From contig NZ_CP048659.1 of NCBI RefSeq assembly GCF_015218165.1, forward strand, positions 124,001-188,000: 64,000 nt of DNA, in the 5' to 3' direction. Position numbers and translations under genes: made by a program. The notes beneath the pieces are model-generated. The model worked only from the letters and a program-made list of their open reading frames with translations. It ran no database searches and was not told where the DNA came from. Source of the stretch: Acinetobacter piscicola (GTDB lineage: Bacteria > Pseudomonadota > Gammaproteobacteria > Pseudomonadales > Moraxellaceae). This document shows, in pieces, positions 25,987 through 35,316 of the stretch (positions are counted from its first letter, which is position 1; each line of letters begins with the position of its first letter).

Positions 25987-26508
25987 GATCACTTAGATTG
26001 TCTCAATTATCCAAGTAAGATGGTTAGATTGTAGCAGAATTACTATTTATTAAAAGTATAAGCGATATTAATTTAATAGTTTTGATTTAATCCAGCGTAA
26101 TAATTTTTAGGATAAAGTAAAAATAATTGATTTCAATCTGAATCAATTCAGATTGAAATCGTGCATGATTAATTTTGCTCTAAAAAAATAATGATTAAAA
26201 TTTATAAAGTAAAGTAGATGAATGTATTTTCACGACATTGTAGGGATATTTATTAACTGGCCCTTTAACGGAGATGAAATTTTGTGACTGAGTATATTCT
26301 TGAATTGATTTAAGCAAACTCATTGCTTCTCGAGATAAGGGGGATATGGTTTTCTTTTTCCGCCTTCATCTGCTCTTTAGAAATAACCGAGATATTATGC
26401 TTAGGTGGAAATTACCCTTTAGATCCTGAAAAAATTGGATTTCCAAACTTAATTAGATCTTAAGAACTTAAATTTATCCTGAGAGAAAATATTTTTGAGG
26501 GTAGATCA
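25987..26508. other. Regulatory gap upstream of the RND operon
   Basis: 522 nt between divergent genes. It contains the perfect 32-bp inverted repeat at 26129-26160. A 42-codon minus-strand ORF (26195-26323, starting MSLLKSIQEYTQ) is open upstream of its ATG and could be the tail of a decayed gene; I do not recognise it and do not call it. Confidence 0.5.
26129..26160. promoter_or_regulatory. Perfect inverted repeat, candidate metal-response operator
   Basis: Arms GATTTCAATCTGAAT and ATTCAGATTGAAATC, 15 bp each, with a CA spacer. It lies 142 nt from the DUF2946 start and 348 nt from the RND adaptor start. There is no T-run, so a terminator is unlikely. The OmpR-type regulator at 32704 is the obvious candidate to bind it. 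Confidence 0.55.
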
Positions 26509-27747
26509 GTGAGTCAACAAGTGAGTGTATTACGAAATAATAAAATATTTCTCAGTATTTGCACATTGGTCTTGGTAATTTTAGGAGTTTGGTGGGCGAG
26601 CAGTTCACTATTTAATAAAAATAAAGCGGAAAAATCAAAGCCACAAAATGTAACCGCCAATGAAACAGAAACCATAGATGTCTCTGGTAATCAGATTTTA
26701 ATTTCGCCCACACAGATTCAACAGGCAGGTATTCAATTACAAACTTTAGGACAAGCGACAAGTGATGTACAACTTGCACTGACTTTGCAGGGGCAAGCGC
26801 AGTGGTCACCTCAAAGTAAAGTGGTCTTAACCAGCCCGATAGCGGGGATAGTTCAACAGGTACTGGTGCAACCTTTAGCAGAAGTTGGTCTCCATAGTCC
26901 TGTACTGGCCATTCATAGCCCTGATTTAATTCAGATTCAAAATGAAATTTTACAAATTCGTGCACAACTGCAATTGGCCAGCCAAAATTTGGCACGTGAA
27001 CGCAGTTTATATGCTGAAGGGATTATTGCTGAAAAACGTGTACAGGAAGCCCAGAATGTAGTGCAACGACTGAATATTGATTTGAGTGCCAAGCAACGCA
27101 TGTTGCAGTTTATGGGAGGAAGTAGCAGTCAGGGACTGAATTCCGTAGTGTATGTTAAAAGTCCCGCCAAAGGTAGTGTAGAAAGTTTACAGGTATCTGC
27201 AGGTCAATATGTAGAAACCGGCGCAGTACTGGGTCAGTTGGTGAATAGTGATCTACCTTTGCAATTAATGTTGCAAGCCCCTTTAGCGGATAGCAAATAT
27301 ATCCAGATTGGCGATCTGGTTAAAGTTGAGGGGTGTGAAATTACTGGGCAGGTACAAAAAATTGCACCAGCACTTTCAGACAATACGCAATCTCAAAATA
27401 TTTTAGTTCAGATGAATGCCAAGGATAACTGTTTAAAAGTACAACAGTTTATTAAAGCGAATATTCAAAGCCATAACCCGACAACAGAAACTGCATGGGT
27501 AATACCAAGTACTGCCTTGACTTTAAAAGATAACAAGCACTTCATTTTTATCAAAAATCAAAATGGTTTCTTTGCAATGCCGGTGGAATTGGTGGGTGCG
27601 AACCAGCAGCAAAGTCATGTGATTGGAAACACATTAAAACCTGGAACTCAAGTTGCTGTGAATGGTGTCGAACGTCTAAAAGCCATTTGGTCAGGTTTCG
27701 GTGCAGAGCAGGCACCACCTGCCAGTAGTAGCACTGTGATGAAATGA
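26509..27747 (+). CDS. RND metal-efflux periplasmic adaptor (CzcB/CusB family)
   Basis: 412 residues from a GTG with GAGGG upstream. It has an N-terminal membrane anchor, a lipoyl-like domain (VVLTSPIAGIVQQVL), an alpha-helical hairpin (about 150-200) and beta-barrel domains. It links the inner-membrane pump to the outer-membrane channel. The periplasmic N-terminus lacks the methionine cluster used by CusB for copper, pointing weakly to divalent metals. Starts the czcBA-DUF3240-czcC operon. Confidence 0.88.
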   Translation: MSQQVSVLRNNKIFLSICTLVLVILGVWWASSSLFNKNKAEKSKPQNVTANETETIDVSGNQILISPTQIQQAGIQLQTLGQATSDVQLALTLQGQAQWSPQSKVVLTSPIAGIVQQVLVQPLAEVGLHSPVLAIHSPDLIQIQNEILQIRAQLQLASQNLARERSLYAEGIIAEKRVQEAQNVVQRLNIDLSAKQRMLQFMGGSSSQGLNSVVYVKSPAKGSVESLQVSAGQYVETGAVLGQLVNSDLPLQLMLQAPLADSKYIQIGDLVKVEGCEITGQVQKIAPALSDNTQSQNILVQMNAKDNCLKVQQFIKANIQSHNPTTETAWVIPSTALTLKDNKHFIFIKNQNGFFAMPVELVGANQQQSHVIGNTLKPGTQVAVNGVERLKAIWSGFGAEQAPPASSSTVMK

Positions 27748-27757
27748 GGTTAGGCAC

Positions 27758-30700
27758 ATGTTAAAACGTATTATTGCATTTTCACTGAGTCAACGAATCC
27801 TAATGCTGTTATTGGGTGTGGCAATCAGTGTTGCAGGTTATTTGGCATTTACAAAATTGCCGATTGATGCCTTTCCCGATGTATCAAGCACACAGGTTCA
27901 AATTGTGATGAAATCTCCTGGCATGACGCCAGAAGAGGTGGAAAGCCGTATTGTGGTACCGATAGAACAGGAAATGTTGGGAATCCCTCATCAGACTGTA
28001 TTACGTTCACAATCTAAATATGCCATTGCAATCATTACCCTGGATTTTGCAGAAGGGACAGATCCTTATTGGGCCCGACAACAGGTCAATGAGCGTTTGA
28101 CTGGAGTCATGCCAGCTTTGCCTGGCAATGCCTCTGGCGGGATTGCGCCTATGACGACGCCATTAGGTGAATCTTTTATGTTCACTTTACATGGCCCTAT
28201 GAGTGATATGGAAAAACGAACTTTGCTCGATCGAGTAGTCCGTCCACAGCTCAGAAAAATTGAAGGGGTAGCGGATGTCAATGTCCTGGGTGGTTTGGCA
28301 CGTACCTTTGAAGTGACACCCAACCTGGATGCTCTGGCATCAAGAGGTCTATCTCTTGATCAGTTAAAACAAGCAATTGAATTAAATAATGCAAGTGACG
28401 GTGCCGGTCGTCTGAATGAAAATGGAGAATCATTACTGATTCGTAGCGATAGTCGTGTCACCAATTTACAAGAGCTGGGTGAGATTATTGTTTCCAATCA
28501 TCAAGGGACACTGGTGAAAGTGAAGGACATTGCCGATGTCCATACCGGTGCACTTACCCGTTACGGGGCAGTGACCGAAAATGGTCAGGGTGAAGCTGTT
28601 CAAGGGATTGTCCTTACTTTAAAAGGCGCCAATGCACGTCAGGTTGTGCAAAGTGTGCGTGAACATTTGCAGGACATTGAGAAAAACTTACCCCCGGGCG
28701 TTACGATAAAGCCTTTTTATGACCGTGGTGAACTGGTGAATCGTGCCATTCATACCGTGAGTAAAACCTTGATCGAGGCGATTGTACTGGTCCTGATTTT
28801 ATTGCTGTTATTTTTAGGCAATTTAAGAGCCGCTTTGGTTGTTGCCGCGATTTTACCTTTATCTGCGTTGAGTACCTTCTTAATGATGCGTCAGTTTGGA
28901 TTAAGTGCCAACCTGATGTCATTGGGTGGTTTAACCATTGCTATTGGTTTGCTGGTCGATGCGGCTGTTGTGGTGGTGGAAAATATCGAAATGCAACTGG
29001 CAGATGCGCACGAGTCCAAACACCGTTTGTTTTTACCGTCGCTGAACGTCATTTATCGCGCGGTTTGTGAGGTGGCGGTGCCGGTGACCGCAGGAATGAT
29101 CATTATTATGCTGGTCTTCATTCCGTTGATGACGTTGCAGGGTCTGGAAGGGAAGCTTTTCTCTCCGGTGGCGCTGACCATTGTCTTTGCACTGTCGAGC
29201 TCACTGATTTTTTCATTAACAATTATTCCGGTGCTGTGTTCTTATTTTTTGAAATCTCAAGCACATCACACGCCGTATATTGTTGCTAAGCTGGAACAGG
29301 CATATAGCAAGGTATTAAATGCAAGTTTAGCTCATCCGAAACGTGTTTATGCTTTGGCCGGAGGTGCTTTGGTGGTTGCTGCACTTATTTTCCCACTCAT
29401 TGGTAAGTCTTTTATGCCAACCATGGATGAAGGTGACACCATATTGCAGCTGGAAAAAATGCCATCGATCAGTCTGCAAAATTCAATTGCACTTGATCTG
29501 GATATTCAAAAAAGAATTCTAAAACAAGTTCCAGAAGTGGCCCGCATTGTGGCAAGAACAGGCTCGGATGAACTGGGCCTGGACCCCATGGGCTTAAATG
29601 AAACTGATAGCTTTGTCATTTTGAAACCGCAAGATCAGTGGCAGGGACAAAGTAAGGAGCAGATTTTAGCCAAAGTTCGCCATGTATTGGCTGACGTTCC
29701 TGGAGTCAATCTGACCTTTAGTCAGCCGATTGAAATGCGGACCTCAGAAATGTTATCAGGTGTACGTGGAGATTTAGCAGTCAAAATTTTTGGTACCGAT
29801 TTAGACCAGCTAAATCAGCTGTCTAAGCAAATTTCTACCGTTCTACAAGGGATCAAAGGCAGTGAAGATGTCATGACGTTGGAAAATTCCGGGGTCCAAT
29901 ATCAGGAATTACGTATTCGTCGTGATATGGCTGTTCGCAATCAGCTAGATAGTCAAAGCATACAGGCACAACTCAAAATGCTCATCGAAGGGCAGCAAAT
30001 TAGTTCGATTATTGAACAGGGTCGACCGGTTCCGTTGATGATCAAAGGTGATCTGCGTCTGGGGCAATCCAGTTTTGCCCTTGCAAATATGAATTTACCT
30101 GTTGAAAACTCAGCGGCTGTACCATTGTCCTCTTTAGCAGAAATGGTCAAGACTGAAGGTGTCGTTAAAATTGACCGGGAAAATGCTTCAAGAATGTCCG
30201 TTGTCCGTGCCAATGTGCGTGACCGCGACCTGGTCGGTTTTGTCGAGGAAGCAAAACAGCAGGTTGCCCAGAGAGTTAAATTACCGGCAGGATATTCATT
30301 GAAATGGGGTGGCCAGTTTGAAAATCAACAACGTGCAGCAGCGCGTCTGATGCTGGTTGTCCCTGCAGCGTTGACCATGATTTTTTTCCTACTCTTTACA
30401 ACTTTAGGTTCTGTTCGTCAGGCAGTACTGGTTTTTGTGAATATTCCCTTTGCTTTAATTGGTGGAGTCGTGGCCTTAGCCATTACCGGTGAATATTTAT
30501 CGGTGCCTGCTTCGGTCGGATTTATTGCATTAATGGGGATTGCTGTACTGAATGGTTTGGTGATGATCGGTTATTTTAACCAGCTCATTTCACGCGGCAT
30601 TGCAATTGAAGAGGTGGTTCGTGAGGGAGCTATGCGACGTTTACGTCCAGTGATGATGACTGCAAGTATCGCGGCTTTGGGTTTAATTCCCTTGCTCTTT

Positions 30701-30841
30701 ACCACTGGGCCAGGTGCTGAAATTCAGCGTCCATTAGCGATCGTGGTAATTGGCGGGTTAATTTCCTGCACCTTACTGACGCTGATTTTACTTCCTAACT
30801 TGTTTAAACAATTTGGTTTAGTGCGAGATATTCATGTCTGA
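27758..30841 (+). CDS. Heavy-metal RND efflux pump (CzcA/CusA family)
   Basis: 1027 residues, 12 membrane helices and two large periplasmic loops. HME-RND signatures: the helix-4 motif AIGLLVDAAVVVVEN and KSFMPTMDEGD. CzcA itself has an Asp at the first position of this motif; here it is Ala, as in CusA, while the second Asp and the Glu are kept. The metal (Zn/Cd/Co versus Cu/Ag) therefore stays open. Exports metal from periplasm or cytosol using the proton gradient. Nearby base composition is more GC-rich than the flanks, which suggests acquisition. Confidence 0.9.
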   Translation: MLKRIIAFSLSQRILMLLLGVAISVAGYLAFTKLPIDAFPDVSSTQVQIVMKSPGMTPEEVESRIVVPIEQEMLGIPHQTVLRSQSKYAIAIITLDFAEGTDPYWARQQVNERLTGVMPALPGNASGGIAPMTTPLGESFMFTLHGPMSDMEKRTLLDRVVRPQLRKIEGVADVNVLGGLARTFEVTPNLDALASRGLSLDQLKQAIELNNASDGAGRLNENGESLLIRSDSRVTNLQELGEIIVSNHQGTLVKVKDIADVHTGALTRYGAVTENGQGEAVQGIVLTLKGANARQVVQSVREHLQDIEKNLPPGVTIKPFYDRGELVNRAIHTVSKTLIEAIVLVLILLLLFLGNLRAALVVAAILPLSALSTFLMMRQFGLSANLMSLGGLTIAIGLLVDAAVVVVENIEMQLADAHESKHRLFLPSLNVIYRAVCEVAVPVTAGMIIIMLVFIPLMTLQGLEGKLFSPVALTIVFALSSSLIFSLTIIPVLCSYFLKSQAHHTPYIVAKLEQAYSKVLNASLAHPKRVYALAGGALVVAALIFPLIGKSFMPTMDEGDTILQLEKMPSISLQNSIALDLDIQKRILKQVPEVARIVARTGSDELGLDPMGLNETDSFVILKPQDQWQGQSKEQILAKVRHVLADVPGVNLTFSQPIEMRTSEMLSGVRGDLAVKIFGTDLDQLNQLSKQISTVLQGIKGSEDVMTLENSGVQYQELRIRRDMAVRNQLDSQSIQAQLKMLIEGQQISSIIEQGRPVPLMIKGDLRLGQSSFALANMNLPVENSAAVPLSSLAEMVKTEGVVKIDRENASRMSVVRANVRDRDLVGFVEEAKQQVAQRVKLPAGYSLKWGGQFENQQRAAARLMLVVPAALTMIFFLLFTTLGSVRQAVLVFVNIPFALIGGVVALAITGEYLSVPASVGFIALMGIAVLNGLVMIGYFNQLISRGIAIEEVVREGAMRRLRPVMMTASIAALGLIPLLFTTGPGAEIQRPLAIVVIGGLISCTLLTLILLPNLFKQFGLVRDIHV

Positions 30842-31160
30842 AATGTGCCAACTCTCTATCAACATCTCCAGTGATATTGCGGAAGAATTAATGAGCCATT
30901 TATGGCTCATTCCCGAGATTGTGACAGGATGTACCTGTATCCCGGCACAAGGTTTCGGTAGCCACCAACATTATCGCAACATTCAAGAAAAAATTCGGGG
31001 TGCAACTGAGCGTAATTTGATTCTGTTGATTTTACCCCTCGCAACTGTACCTTTAATTTTAGCCCATATCCAAAAGAAATTTAAATCAAGTGACTGTTTC
31101 TATTGGGTATTACCAACCATAGCATCGGGTTATGCTGGTCAAGGAAAGGTGAACGAATGA
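30834..31160 (+). CDS. DUF3240-family small protein of metal RND operons
   Basis: 108 residues. Starts 8 nt inside the end of the pump gene and overlaps the next start by 4 nt. It contains cysteines and histidines (CTCIPAQGFGSHQHYRN) and resembles DUF3240, a PII-like domain found with CzcA-type pumps. It may sense metal and modulate the pump, but no function is proven. Confidence 0.75.
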   Translation: MSEMCQLSINISSDIAEELMSHLWLIPEIVTGCTCIPAQGFGSHQHYRNIQEKIRGATERNLILLILPLATVPLILAHIQKKFKSSDCFYWVLPTIASGYAGQGKVNE

Positions 31161-32464
31161 AACCAGAGATAGCTACTCAACCCCGTTTGCTGGGTAAAGC
31201 CTTATGTTTAATAGGCTTGGGCTGTTGTGTGATGATGGCTTCTGTCGTCTCCGCGGAACCCGCTTTGGATCAGGTCTTGCCACCACTCGATGCGATCAAA
31301 CAGAGCTTGTCACAGCATCCAACTGTTCGGTCGGCAGTCTCGGATCAGGACTATGCCAATTTTGCAGGACAAGGGCTAAAACTGGGCCATCCCTGGACCG
31401 TACGTGCGGGGATGCAGCTTCGTAACACCGATGCCCAGGATGGTCAAACAAAGTCCAATAGTTATGAGCCGAACTTTGGTGTTGAAAAGCAGATTCGTTT
31501 GCCTGGCAAATACCGGCTGGATCAGGATTTGGCGCAACGAGGGATGAGTATTGCAGAATTAAAATATGAAGATGCCAAACATGAAGTTGCCAAAACCTTG
31601 CTGAATCAGTGGTTTGCCTATATGCGTAGTGCTTTGCAATTGACCCGCTTAGAGGAACAGCAGGCAAGAATACAACACTATATGCAAATGACCCAGCAGC
31701 GTATCCGTGCTGGAGATGCCCCACGACTGGAACTGATGCTGCTCAGCAATGAATCTCGGCAAATCGAAGAACAATATATGCAGGCTAAAACAGCTTACTA
31801 CCAAGAACAGCAGCTATTGTCACGTGATTATCAGGGGAAAATTCCAGAACACTGGAGCAGTGATGTCATCAAAATTCGCCCACTCGAATATACACAGACT
31901 GAATGGATACAGCAGGTTTTGTCTGCTAACCATGAGCTTGAGTTGGCCAAAACGCAGGCAGCACAGCAAGATGCGTTAGTCAAAAGAGAGAAACTCAATC
32001 GGGTAGCTAATCCTACGGTCGGAGTGGGCTATAGTCGTGAGCAGTCAGGCATTGAAAATTTGATGAGTGTGAGCGTTTCAATTCCACTCGCCAGTCGGCA
32101 AGTGCGGATAGCTTCTGGTATGGCCATGGCGGAAGCTCAAAAGGCCAATTTTGAGATCGGACGAGTAGAAAACCGTTTGCGTCAGGAAACGCAATACTGG
32201 TTCACGCAGATGGAGTCGGCAACTGTACGGAGTGAGCAGGCTCAACAGAATTTGGCACAGTTACAGCAACAACATGGATTGATGCAAAAAGCATATAAGC
32301 TCGGTGAATTGAGTTTAAATGAACTGTTACTCCATTCGCAGCAACTGGTTGATGCGCGTGGTCGAATTGATCAAGCCAAAATTGATTATGCAGAAAGCTT
32401 GAGTTTGCTATTGCTGAATTCACATCAACTATGGCCTTTACATGAGGATCATCAGGCAGAGTAA
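31157..32464 (+). CDS. Outer-membrane efflux channel (CzcC/TolC family)
   Basis: 435 residues from the ATG at 31157, which overlaps the previous stop; the longer frame upstream is not used. The signal peptide ends near VVSAEPALDQ. The coiled-coil regions rich in Gln and Ala (QQARIQHYMQMTQQRIRAGD and the later repeat) are typical of TolC-like channels. Completes the tripartite pump. Confidence 0.87.
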   Translation: MKPEIATQPRLLGKALCLIGLGCCVMMASVVSAEPALDQVLPPLDAIKQSLSQHPTVRSAVSDQDYANFAGQGLKLGHPWTVRAGMQLRNTDAQDGQTKSNSYEPNFGVEKQIRLPGKYRLDQDLAQRGMSIAELKYEDAKHEVAKTLLNQWFAYMRSALQLTRLEEQQARIQHYMQMTQQRIRAGDAPRLELMLLSNESRQIEEQYMQAKTAYYQEQQLLSRDYQGKIPEHWSSDVIKIRPLEYTQTEWIQQVLSANHELELAKTQAAQQDALVKREKLNRVANPTVGVGYSREQSGIENLMSVSVSIPLASRQVRIASGMAMAEAQKANFEIGRVENRLRQETQYWFTQMESATVRSEQAQQNLAQLQQQHGLMQKAYKLGELSLNELLLHSQQLVDARGRIDQAKIDYAESLSLLLLNSHQLWPLHEDHQAE

Positions 32465-32703
32465 AATATAGTAGAGTGCTGATACATCAATGCCCTGTGT
32501 GGTCATTATTCGGCTGGTATTCTGTCTTTTTGGGGCAAGAGTATAGCTGATTACTTAATTGAGCAGCACGGTAAAATCTTGATAAAATAGTATTTTACGA
32601 AAATATTTCGGTGCTATGTCTTTCAGAATTCAGCTATAGCTGTCGTTTTCACGGAAATAAAATTTAGGCTTGCAAGAAGTAGAATGAGAGGGGGAGCTCA
32701 GAC

Positions 32704-33366
32704 GTGAGAATATTGTTAGTTGAAGACGATGTCTTACTGGCTAAGGCGACAGCACGGGGCTTAGACCAAGCGAATTTTGTTGTTGATATCGCCACCACAG
32801 CAGAACAAGCCTATCATTTTTTGGCGAGTTATGATTATCAGTTTATTTTGCTTGATTTAGGTTTGCCAGACAGGAATGGATTGGAAATTTTAAAGTCACT
32901 GCGTCGTAAAAAGAATAAAGTAGGCGTTATTATTTTGACTGCTCAGGATAAAATTCAGGAGCGAATTTCCGGTTTAGATGCTGGGGCAGATGATTTTGTA
33001 GTTAAACCCTATGATTTGTATGAAGTTATTGCACGGATTCAAGCAGTATTACGCCGTATTTCAGGAGAAGTGAGTGATTTGATTCAGATTGGCAATATTG
33101 CGGTTAATAAAGCGACTAAACAGGTACTGAGAGATCACACTGAAGTTGAATTAACCCCGAAAGAGTTTCACTTGCTAGAACTATTTATCCTTAACCGTGG
33201 CCGGATCATTTCACGGGAGAGTATAGAAAACTCATTTTATGCCTATGATGCAGATGTGAGCAGTAATGTGATACAGGTTTATATTCATAATTTACGGCGT
33301 AAGCTGGGAAAAAATATCGTGCGCACTGTACAAAGCTTTGGATATATTATGGATGAAAATTATTAA
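32704..33366 (+). CDS. OmpR-family response regulator of the metal-efflux locus
   Basis: 220 residues from a GTG with GGGGAGC upstream. Receiver domain: VEDDVLLAKA and the phospho-Asp in ILLDLGLPD; winged-helix DNA-binding domain from about residue 130 (LTPKEFHLLELF). It overlaps the kinase by one nucleotide. Likely controls the RND operon and perhaps the divergent DUF2946 gene through the inverted repeat at 26129-26160. Confidence 0.88.
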   Translation: MRILLVEDDVLLAKATARGLDQANFVVDIATTAEQAYHFLASYDYQFILLDLGLPDRNGLEILKSLRRKKNKVGVIILTAQDKIQERISGLDAGADDFVVKPYDLYEVIARIQAVLRRISGEVSDLIQIGNIAVNKATKQVLRDHTEVELTPKEFHLLELFILNRGRIISRESIENSFYAYDADVSSNVIQVYIHNLRRKLGKNIVRTVQSFGYIMDENY

Positions 33367-34721
33367 TGGCCAATTTCATTCGCAGTTATTCACTGACCAG
33401 ACGTCTATCATTTATTTTAATGGTCATCACCGCCAGTGTCTGGGTGGGTAGTTTAGGTTGTATTTACTGGGGAATGCAGCGTACCGCGAACAATATTTTT
33501 GATAAATCACTGGCTGAAACAGCCCATGCTTTACTTTCGACTACTTCAAGTTCACTGGCGGGGCAAATCCCGGATCATACGGTCATCGAGAAAGCTCAAG
33601 GGGAGCATTATAATCAGATTATTTTCCAGATCTGGCATCGTAATGGCAAGTTGATTTATCGTTCGGTTGGCGTTGGCACACATCCGTTTGTCCAGCAAGC
33701 CAACTTTGGCTGGATTCAGATTCGTAATAAAACCTATCGCAGTTATTCGGTTTGGGACAGCACCCACACTATACAAGTACAAATTGCACAGGTTTGGACG
33801 ATCCGTCAGGATATCCAGAGAGATATGTTGTTATTTTTAATAGGGATTTCAGCATTTTTTTTACCATTACTGTCCTGGCTGATTTTACAGACCATACGCA
33901 GCCATCTTTCTACTGTGTTCAGCATCAGTCAAAACTTGGAAAAGCAGTCGATTGAGCATTTAAAACCTATTAATCTTGTCGTACCCAAAGAAATCGAACC
34001 TTTGGTGAATTCATTAAATACATTATTGAGTGAAATTGCAGAAAGTTTGCAACGTGAAAAACGTTTCACCTCAAATGCAGCTCATGAGTTACGTACACCT
34101 CTAGCTGCGATCCGCCTGCATGCACAAGTTTTGCAGAGCGCACGTTCTACCGAGGAGGCGCGAGAAGCAACTGAGGACATCATGATTGGCATTGATAAAA
34201 CCTCGCGAATGATTACGCAGTTACTAACCTTGGCACGGATTGAACCCAATGCTCATCAAGCTCAAGGCTCGGTTGATCTCGTTAATGTGATTCAAAGTAC
34301 CCTTGCGATGATGGATTTTCAGCTTCGTCAGGCAAAGATTGACTTACAGTTACAACTGGAGTCGGCCCTGGTCATGGCACAAATGGATCAATTGGAAATT
34401 ATGCTCCGTAATCTTTTAGAGAATGCCATCATCTATCGTAGTTATGAACGCCCGTGTGTCATAAAAATCAGTTGTGGCTGTGTTAAAAATTATAGCTTTG
34501 TGCAGATTGAGGATAATGGAATTGGTTTGGATGAAGCACAAATACCGCTGATTTTCCAAAGATTCTATAGGGTGAATCAGAACAGTGTCATTATTGGTAG
34601 TGGTCTCGGCTTATCGATTGTTAAGCAAATTGTCGATTTATATCACGGAAAAGTTGAGTTACGTCGGACAAATGCTATTGGTGGTCTTATGGTTAGGATT
34701 GAATTTAACCAGCAGAACTAA
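33366..34721 (+). CDS. Sensor histidine kinase of the metal-efflux locus
   Basis: 451 residues. Two membrane segments flank a periplasmic domain of about 130 residues (35-160). HAMP-like linker, phospho-His in SNAAHELRTPLAAI, and an ATPase domain with NAIIY, EDNGIGLD and GSGLGLSIVKQI. QseC-like architecture. The periplasmic domain has no clear metal motif, though HisTrp-containing segments could bind one. Partner of the preceding regulator. Confidence 0.88.
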   Translation: MANFIRSYSLTRRLSFILMVITASVWVGSLGCIYWGMQRTANNIFDKSLAETAHALLSTTSSSLAGQIPDHTVIEKAQGEHYNQIIFQIWHRNGKLIYRSVGVGTHPFVQQANFGWIQIRNKTYRSYSVWDSTHTIQVQIAQVWTIRQDIQRDMLLFLIGISAFFLPLLSWLILQTIRSHLSTVFSISQNLEKQSIEHLKPINLVVPKEIEPLVNSLNTLLSEIAESLQREKRFTSNAAHELRTPLAAIRLHAQVLQSARSTEEAREATEDIMIGIDKTSRMITQLLTLARIEPNAHQAQGSVDLVNVIQSTLAMMDFQLRQAKIDLQLQLESALVMAQMDQLEIMLRNLLENAIIYRSYERPCVIKISCGCVKNYSFVQIEDNGIGLDEAQIPLIFQRFYRVNQNSVIIGSGLGLSIVKQIVDLYHGKVELRRTNAIGGLMVRIEFNQQN

Positions 34722-34906
34722 ATAATGACGCTATTTAATGGGCTGAGAACTAGTTTTTAAAATTGAAGATTGGGGTGCCATAACTACTTATGGCTATATA
34801 GCGACAGAGGTAAAAAAGCCTACTGTCCTACACTCATATATTGCAGCATAAGTCTGATAAAAGCAGTAATATAACTTATGCCACTTAAAGTGAGGGTGAT
34901 ATTAGA

Positions 34907-35290
34907 GTCTGTAACTCATTTTGTGTAAGTCCGATTTTTTATAAATGATCATTTAATCAACCATCGAAATGAATAGTAAATCAATTCATTGCTTAAAGTC
35001 ATGAGTAGTAATGCCACATAAGATTGGCAATGTCTATTTCTTAGCAAGATTTAATGTTACGAAGTAAATTACTTCTTTCTTCACAGAATCATCGGAAGAA
35101 AAGATTTTTCTTTTCTTGATTGACGGATCACACTATTCAATGACTCATTTGTATAAATTGTATGATGTACTTTAGCAGGATAGCTAATGTCTCCTCTGAT
35201 ACAATGGTTTTCCCTGAAGGTAGTATATGTCACAAATTCACCAATCTTTACATAATGTAAAAGTCTTTTGGAAGCACAATAAGGGGTCAT
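34907..35290 (-). pseudogene. IS256-family transposase remnant
   Basis: Minus-strand fragments match the C-terminal end of mutator-type transposases: DISYPAKVHHTIYTNESLNSVIRQ, then in another frame SSDDSVKKEVIYFVTLNLAKK followed by stops. The end sequence AGAGTCTGTAACTCATTTTG at about 34907-34926 resembles an IS256 terminus. Decayed by frameshifts and missing the catalytic N-terminal part. It lies where the Tn7-like element has lost its downstream genes. Confidence 0.7.
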
Positions 35291-35316
35291 CAGATACTTA
35301 AAATAGCGTCCAGTAA

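Noticed and set aside
26195..26323. 42-codon minus-strand ORF before the RND operon
   Set aside because: No recognised family and the frame extends above its ATG; possibly a gene remnant.
32498..32505. TGTGGTCA, the first eight bases of the Tn7-like end
   Set aside because: No TnsB-type repeats nearby, no CCTAT before it, and it lies inside the RND-regulator locus.
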